Source: Trematomus loennbergii (lineage: Eukaryota; Chordata; Actinopteri; Perciformes; Nototheniidae). Taken from it: a DNA stretch of 64,000 nt. This document shows, piece by piece, positions 58,720 to 64,000 of this stretch; position 1 is the first letter of the stretch, and each line of letters starts with the position of its first letter. The notes under the pieces are model-generated. The model was not told the DNA's origin. It worked only from the letters and a program-made list of their open reading frames with translations, and did not search any database. Where the stretch lies: NCBI GenBank assembly GCA_012861695.1, contig JAAOOA010000276.1:203501-267500 (forward strand). Direction: 5' to 3'. A program made the position numbers and the translations under genes.

Positions 58720-59340
58720 GCCTCAGATTGTCCCTTTAAGTTAGAACTGGAACACAGTCTTCCTGAGGTGGACCCAAATAAAAGTCCTGATGAGGGCCTT
58801 GGTTTTGAAACAATTTTAGAGTACCATGTTCTGTAAAAATGAGCCCCAACTCTCCTCCCAGTTTCCACCAATCAAAACAGCCTTCACATTGTGTGCTGAA
58901 AGAAGGCAAGCAAGTTGAAAAGAAGAAAATCAATGTGCAGAAGCCCGCAAGAGCCACAAATCATAATGCCTGAAAAGAAGCAGCTGACGTTTGTTTCCCC
59001 CAAATGAGCCACTTCTTTTTAAAGCCTGGCTTCTCCTGCAATTCCATCCAATCCTGATTCAGTACAAGGTGCTCGCTAAGGAGAACCATCTGTGGCGAAA
59101 GAATGTGAGGCTTGGCTAACAGGGCGAGTTTTTTTCTCTTTTTCCTTGAGAGGATTTTAATGGCGGTTTGTGTTCTGCCAAACATTCCTTGCCTGCATGA
59201 TTTCAACAAAAGCATTTCCCCGGCCTGCAGGCATTTAAAGTCACCTCTGTCTCTAAGTGTTTTGGCTTTTTTATCGAAATCTTTAAGTATCTTCAATGTG
59301 TTCGTGGAAATAGTCGAAGGTACGGCAGACATTGCATAAC
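58720..59340. other. Candidate conserved block with long minus-strand frame
   Basis: Unique sequence without repeat ends. The minus-strand frame 59374-58961 is open for 137 residues (MEAHLRHDSRFCYAMSAVPS at its start) and lysine-rich, with no recognised domain. Composition differs from the AT-rich surroundings. It could be a conserved noncoding region, a processed gene relic or chance. Confidence 0.2.
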
Positions 59341-59454
59341 AAAACCGTGAATCATGTCGTAGGTGAGCCTCCACACACCACAGCCTTCCTTTATACCAAC
59401 ATTTGAGCCAAGGAGGTCAAGCTTTACTGGAGAATACAAAATGTAGCTAATCTT

Positions 59455-60214
59455 ACCCCATTTTCACTGAAAATGAGTTGCGTTCTAGTTTCGGTGCTGG
59501 TGCAGTTTGGTTATCCACCAATAGTAGCCCTGTAGGAGTCACGTCATGACGTCACTGTTTACTTCGCCGCTTTTCTCAGTAGCGGCGCTCACAACAACAA
59601 CAATGGTGGAATGTAGGAGCTGCGCTAATGTTGCTCTTGTCTAACAAAGCCAGATTGAACTGAAGAACTACTTCTACAACAGCAGTCATTTTTTCTTTTT
59701 TTACATACTGTACTTCGAGTTTTATTCACATTTTTCGTCATACCATAATACGAATTAATTTTGACATACGGTAATATGACTTTTTTCGCATTATTTCAAC
59801 ATACTAAACTATGACTTCTTTCACAAATATTTCGACATTCTGTGACCTTTTTTCAAAATGTTGTTGACATACACAATTTTAAGACTTTTTTTAACGTACC
59901 TTACTACCACTTTTTCGACAAATCATACAGGTGTTTTTTTCAGATTTGTTTTACATACCATAATATTACCTTTTTTTCACATTTCTCGACATACATTATT
60001 ATTACATAACACGTGTGTGTGGTCGCGTTCTAGACACTTCTAGACATCTGGTTTTCAGGCCAAAGCTCAACGGACATCGTTCTTCGTTCTTGGTGCTGGC
60101 AAAAAAGATAGTTGGGGCCAACATTTTCGGGTCCAGGAGCCAATGCCATGGAAACACAGGTTCGTAATCAGGCAAAGGCTCGGATCCCTGGAACCACCTC
60201 AGTGTAAAAGGGGT
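59455..60214. mobile_element. Miniature element with internal minisatellite
   Basis: Ends ACCCCATTTTCACTGA (59455) and TCAGTGTAAAAGGGGT (ending 60214) are imperfect inverted repeats. The middle (59700-60005) is a degenerate tandem array. No target duplication could be assigned. Confidence 0.6.
59700..60005 (+). repeat. Degenerate ~35-bp minisatellite
   Basis: About nine diverged units begin with CATAC and contain TAATA.GAC followed by TTTTTTCACATTTTTCGA, with unit lengths of about 26-36 bp. Confidence 0.65.
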
Positions 60215-60843
60215 GCGAGTGTACCAATGTAAAAGTCGCCATCAATTGTACAAAAATATCTGTTTACTTCAAAGTGTACAAACAACACAGTTTGGTTTTT
60301 ATGAAATCTGAGTTAGCTGTAACAGGGTCATTTAACGAGGTTGACCTTGATAAGGGAGACTTAAAGGACTTTTATTATTATGTATTATTGGAAAATATTT
60401 GATTGTCTTTTTACTACCGTGACTTTGGACTGCGCCTAATCAAAAGTGGTACCAGGTCTTTTTCTCTATTTCGTTTTTCACTGGAGATCAGTGTAGGTTG
60501 AACTCTCGGCTAAAAAACATATAGGGTTTCTTATCAAAATACAGTGTAAAAAAAGGGGAAATTACACAGAAGGCGATGATATCCAGCCAGTATTTTAAGT
60601 CAGTGCCTGCTTTCCCTTATGTATGCAAGATGATTTATTTAGTTCTAGCACTGGTATTATTCGGTTTTGGAAATCTGAATATAAAATTATCCCATTCTGG
60701 AGGAAGCATCTCAGAGGATGTTTTCAATAAACTGAGGACTGATTATACAACCAAGGGGTTAAAGGGGGAAGTGGTGAAAGCTGAGTCTATAGTGCTCTGG
60801 CAAAGCCAACAAATAGCATGGCTTGCAGATCTCGGTGTGTGTG
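60215..60843. other. No gene seen
   Basis: Unique DNA; the frame beginning at 60576 runs into the TG repeat and has no recognised domain. Confidence 0.35.
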
Positions 60844-61164
<321 letters not shown>

Positions 61165-62159
61165 TACATCCTGTTTGTTGCTCACAGTTGGGCTTTCTGG
61201 GGCCATCTGGGCTTTCACTGCCTGGCTGAGGAATCTGTTACTTGGCACATTTATATGTGTGTCTGCAAGATGCTATACTTTTAAGTAGCTGTATTACTGA
61301 GACAGAATATGACTTCATGCAGTTTGGTCTGGAGGTCTCTCATACTTTCCTCTAATATTCTCACAGATAATTATTTTGTCATTAAGGCTGCTTATTCACA
61401 TTCTAATTAAGACCATATTCAGACATGATCACTTCATGAAAAATGCCTAAAATTGAGTACCTTGACGCAATATGTTTGAGCACACATTCCACATAGTTTT
61501 CTGTTTGTTGTGAGTAGTGTAATTCTTCTTTGAACCTGACATTTGTCATGACGTGACTTTTGGTAAACCTTTGTGTAGAGTGGTGCAGGAATTAATTCTA
61601 AAACCAGGAAATTAGTTAGCATTTTACCACCAGGTGAGCCTCATCTCAAATTCTCAAATGTCTTTAAGATTCCTAAAATACGGTCTGTGGTTAACAGAAT
61701 CTTTAAGTCTTTCACATTTTGTTCTATGGTGTAAAACAAGTCAGTAGATACCCAACAAGGAAATGCAGAATCGTCTATGTAAAAACTGTGGTTGTTAAGT
61801 GTCTTTATGAGACTACTAAACGTCATCATACCAAAAATGTGCCACCTTTAGCATAGCGCTGGTGATGCGTAGCCATGTGAATGTGATGTAGTTGATTTAT
61901 AGCCTAACGTTAGCTTTTTATTTCTGGTGATGGCATTTACGCTTCAAAAATCACAAGTGGTATTTTTATGCTGTGTGGAGATTATCCTACTGAACTAAAT
62001 GTGTAAGTGTCATAAACGTGTGTTTACCGAAGACTTTATTTTTCCAGTGACCCCTAGCTATGCTTACTTCCCGGTTGGCCTACAAAACCATGCAACCACT
62101 CTATTGACCATTTGCTAATCTCCACCCCTCTCACTTACAGTTGATAGGCATATCACACT
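61165..62159. other. No gene seen
   Basis: Unique DNA; no recognised feature. Confidence 0.35.
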
Positions 62160-62715
62160 TTCCATTCTAGCACAGTTAGGATGCTAGTGGAGCCTCGCAG
62201 ATGGGGGTGCTGCAGCCCCCTCAGCATCCCCCCCTTCCCACGTCCATTCGCGATGTCTCGCTGTCTCGCAGACCCACGCAGCAAGTGAACCCAGCTCACA
62301 CTGTCCGCTCCTCGCAGCAGCGAGCCGCGCAACGTCCCGCCAACAGGGCACCCAGACCCCACGCAGCATTCTCATCTGTTTGTCCTAACTGGTGTCATTT
62401 TCTGGTTGCTAACGCCATTGTAACACATAATCACTGATGTTCCGCTGTAACGGTGGTAGACCATAGTGGTAGACTCATCAGAACAGAGTGAGCGAGCTGA
62501 CCAATCAGAGCACAGTGGGCTTACAGGGAGGGGGGGGGGGGGGGTCAGGAGCTCCAACAAGCCGTTTAGGACAGAGAGTGAATACACATACTATACAGAG
62601 ATGCTGTATGAGAAACCAATGTGAGTTTGGAAAATTGCACAATATAAATCTATTCTAGTAGACCTCAACAATGGAATTATGATCAGTAGAAATGGCCATG
62701 ACATGGGACCTTTAA
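62160..62715. mobile_element. TTAA element, family B, partial copy
   Basis: The right end CATGACATGGGACCTTTAA carries TTAA at 62712-62715. The body matches the left third of 33968-35133 in reverse (TTTTCTGGTTGCTAACGCCA, AATCACTGATGTTCCGCTGT, GAGAGTGAATACACATACTA). The left end is truncated or uncertain. Confidence 0.7.
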
Positions 62716-63583
62716 GATCTTTCCTACTGCTGGTGAACATGATCACATGTCTATACCTCATGTATATGTCAGACACCATGTAAACGGCTCCTCAGCCAGG
62801 AAGTGTTTCTATGTTCTTTCATAGTGTGACAGTTGGAGAGGTCTTCATTTCACAGCCTTGAGATAACAGCACAGACTCTAAAACGTGAGTCTAAAGTGTG
62901 AAACATGAGACTTAAGGGGGCTGATCCTGTTCTTGATTTTAAGATTATATAATCTCTCCTATTAGTGTCCTCTTATTCTGGCAGGATTTTGTGTATTTGG
63001 ATTGATTACACGCTCTATTTGTTGCTGCGAAAAAACTCTAAAACGAATGTCTTCAAATAAAATAGTAATATCACCATTAAATCTCATTCAGAGGTATTCG
63101 TGTTTGCTTAAATGAATTCAGACATCCTTTTGAATACATCTAAAAACATTTTCCAGTATCATCAGTGGGCAGTATTCCTCGAAATATCATTATTGGCCCT
63201 TCATATCTGCTATTCACACCGTTGACTGTTTTCATGTTGTGGCTTTTGCAGCAGCCTCTGCTATTCACATCAACTGGAACATTTCACTGAATGTTCTGCG
63301 GCAGGAAAGCAAACAGCTACAAGTCAGCTTCACTTGGCTGTGAAATTACATTGATTTTGTCCACTGTGCAGCCACACACCAACACACACATACAGACACA
63401 TCATTGTGCTCTGAGCCCGAGGCTGAACACAAACACTTCCCGTATCCAGGAGTGTTGATATGTAGAAACATGACTTACATGTGGGTTTGCAGTAATGAAA
63501 TAGGTTAGTGAAATTGTGTCTGTGTGTATGACTAAAATATTGGCATGTGTTGTTCTTTACCTTTTATTGTAAACTCTGTTTAC
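62716..63583. other. No gene seen
   Basis: Unique DNA; no recognised feature. Confidence 0.35.
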
Positions 63584-63947
63584 TTAAAGGTGGGGTAGGT
63601 AATTTTGGAGAAACCAGCTTGAGTGCGCTAGAATTTGAAAATACACAACCGGAAAACATCTGCCACTTCCTTACAGAGCCCCTCCTCCTACACACACGAA
63701 CGCTCACATGACCAATGAGGGCACGAGATAAGTTTGTGCACAGATGGAAGGCTGACAGGCAGGTAGGCCGTTATGATTGGTCGTGCTTTTTACAGTACTA
63801 CGGCTTCCACAGATGACATTTTTTTATGGATTTTTTGTCAAAGCACTTAAGATATTCATTGCTATCGGGATGTTAAGAGCATTCCATGGAATATAACAAA
63901 AAGTGTATCTCGAGCCGGTTTCTCAAACTTACCTACCCCACCTTTAA
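63584..63947. mobile_element. TTAA-flanked element, family D, copy 2
   Basis: Begins TTAAAGGTGGGGTAGGTAA and ends TTACCTACCCCACCTTTAA with near-perfect inverted ends and TTAA at both limits. It is the better preserved of the two copies (see 29836-30217). Confidence 0.85.
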
Positions 63948-64000
63948 CGGCCACTGTGTCGGCTAGTGCAGTATTTCGCATTGAGCAAACATTGATCAGT

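Overview
The window looks like repeat-rich intergenic or intronic DNA of a ray-finned fish, probably a percomorph-type teleost. This is inferred from the repeat repertoire, not from a host gene: an L2-type LINE with the 3' tail ending ...GTCGCTTTGGATAAAAGCG, tRNA-derived SINEs (one carrying that same tail), a Rex1-like LINE end, many hAT, PIF-Harbinger, piggyBac and TTAA-flanked non-autonomous elements, and very long (CA)n/(TG)n tracts. No complete host protein-coding gene could be supported. Almost every open reading frame that resembles a protein is a decayed transposon gene, and most others come from repeats or CA/TG tracts.

Layout. Positions 1-5000 hold hAT ends, a first-exon relic of a hAT transposase, two TTAA elements fused head to head (2023-3180) and an internally deleted hAT (3498-4659). 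About 6260-17341 is one L2 LINE split by three large insertions. The first is a hAT (6466-11710) that itself carries a TTAA element and a two-gene Harbinger element with a SINE inside. The second is another hAT (13824-15912) carrying a piggyBac element, which carries a solo-LTR-like insert. The third is a 563-bp inverted-repeat element near the LINE 3' end. Positions 17590-36300 are sparser: SINEs, a Rex1-like LINE end, a ~210-bp tandem repeat broken by a TTAA element, foldback and hAT-type miniature elements, and CA/TG arrays. Positions 36317-39706 hold a minus-strand LINE with an intact-looking reverse-transcriptase core and a hAT miniature element inside it. Positions 40500-64000 hold a long-TIR element with a SINE inside, a KIAA1586-like hAT transposase relic, Harbinger and hAT miniature elements, LINE 3' ends, further TTAA elements, long microsatellites and unique DNA with a few candidate conserved or exonic stretches.

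How the parts relate. The genes present are parts of selfish elements. The Harbinger copy keeps its Myb-like helper gene and its spliced transposase gene in convergent order, but the catalytic core of the transposase is gone. The hAT at 3498 is reduced to a DNA-binding zinc finger fused to a dimerisation domain. The SINE at 25390 shares its tail with the L2 at 17296, which fits the known dependence of such SINEs on L2 machinery. Target-site duplications and terminal repeats allow a relative insertion order to be read directly in the nested cluster.

Limits: all family names come from motif reading without database search. Boundaries given to the base rest on terminal repeats or target duplications seen in the sequence; boundaries described as approximate do not.
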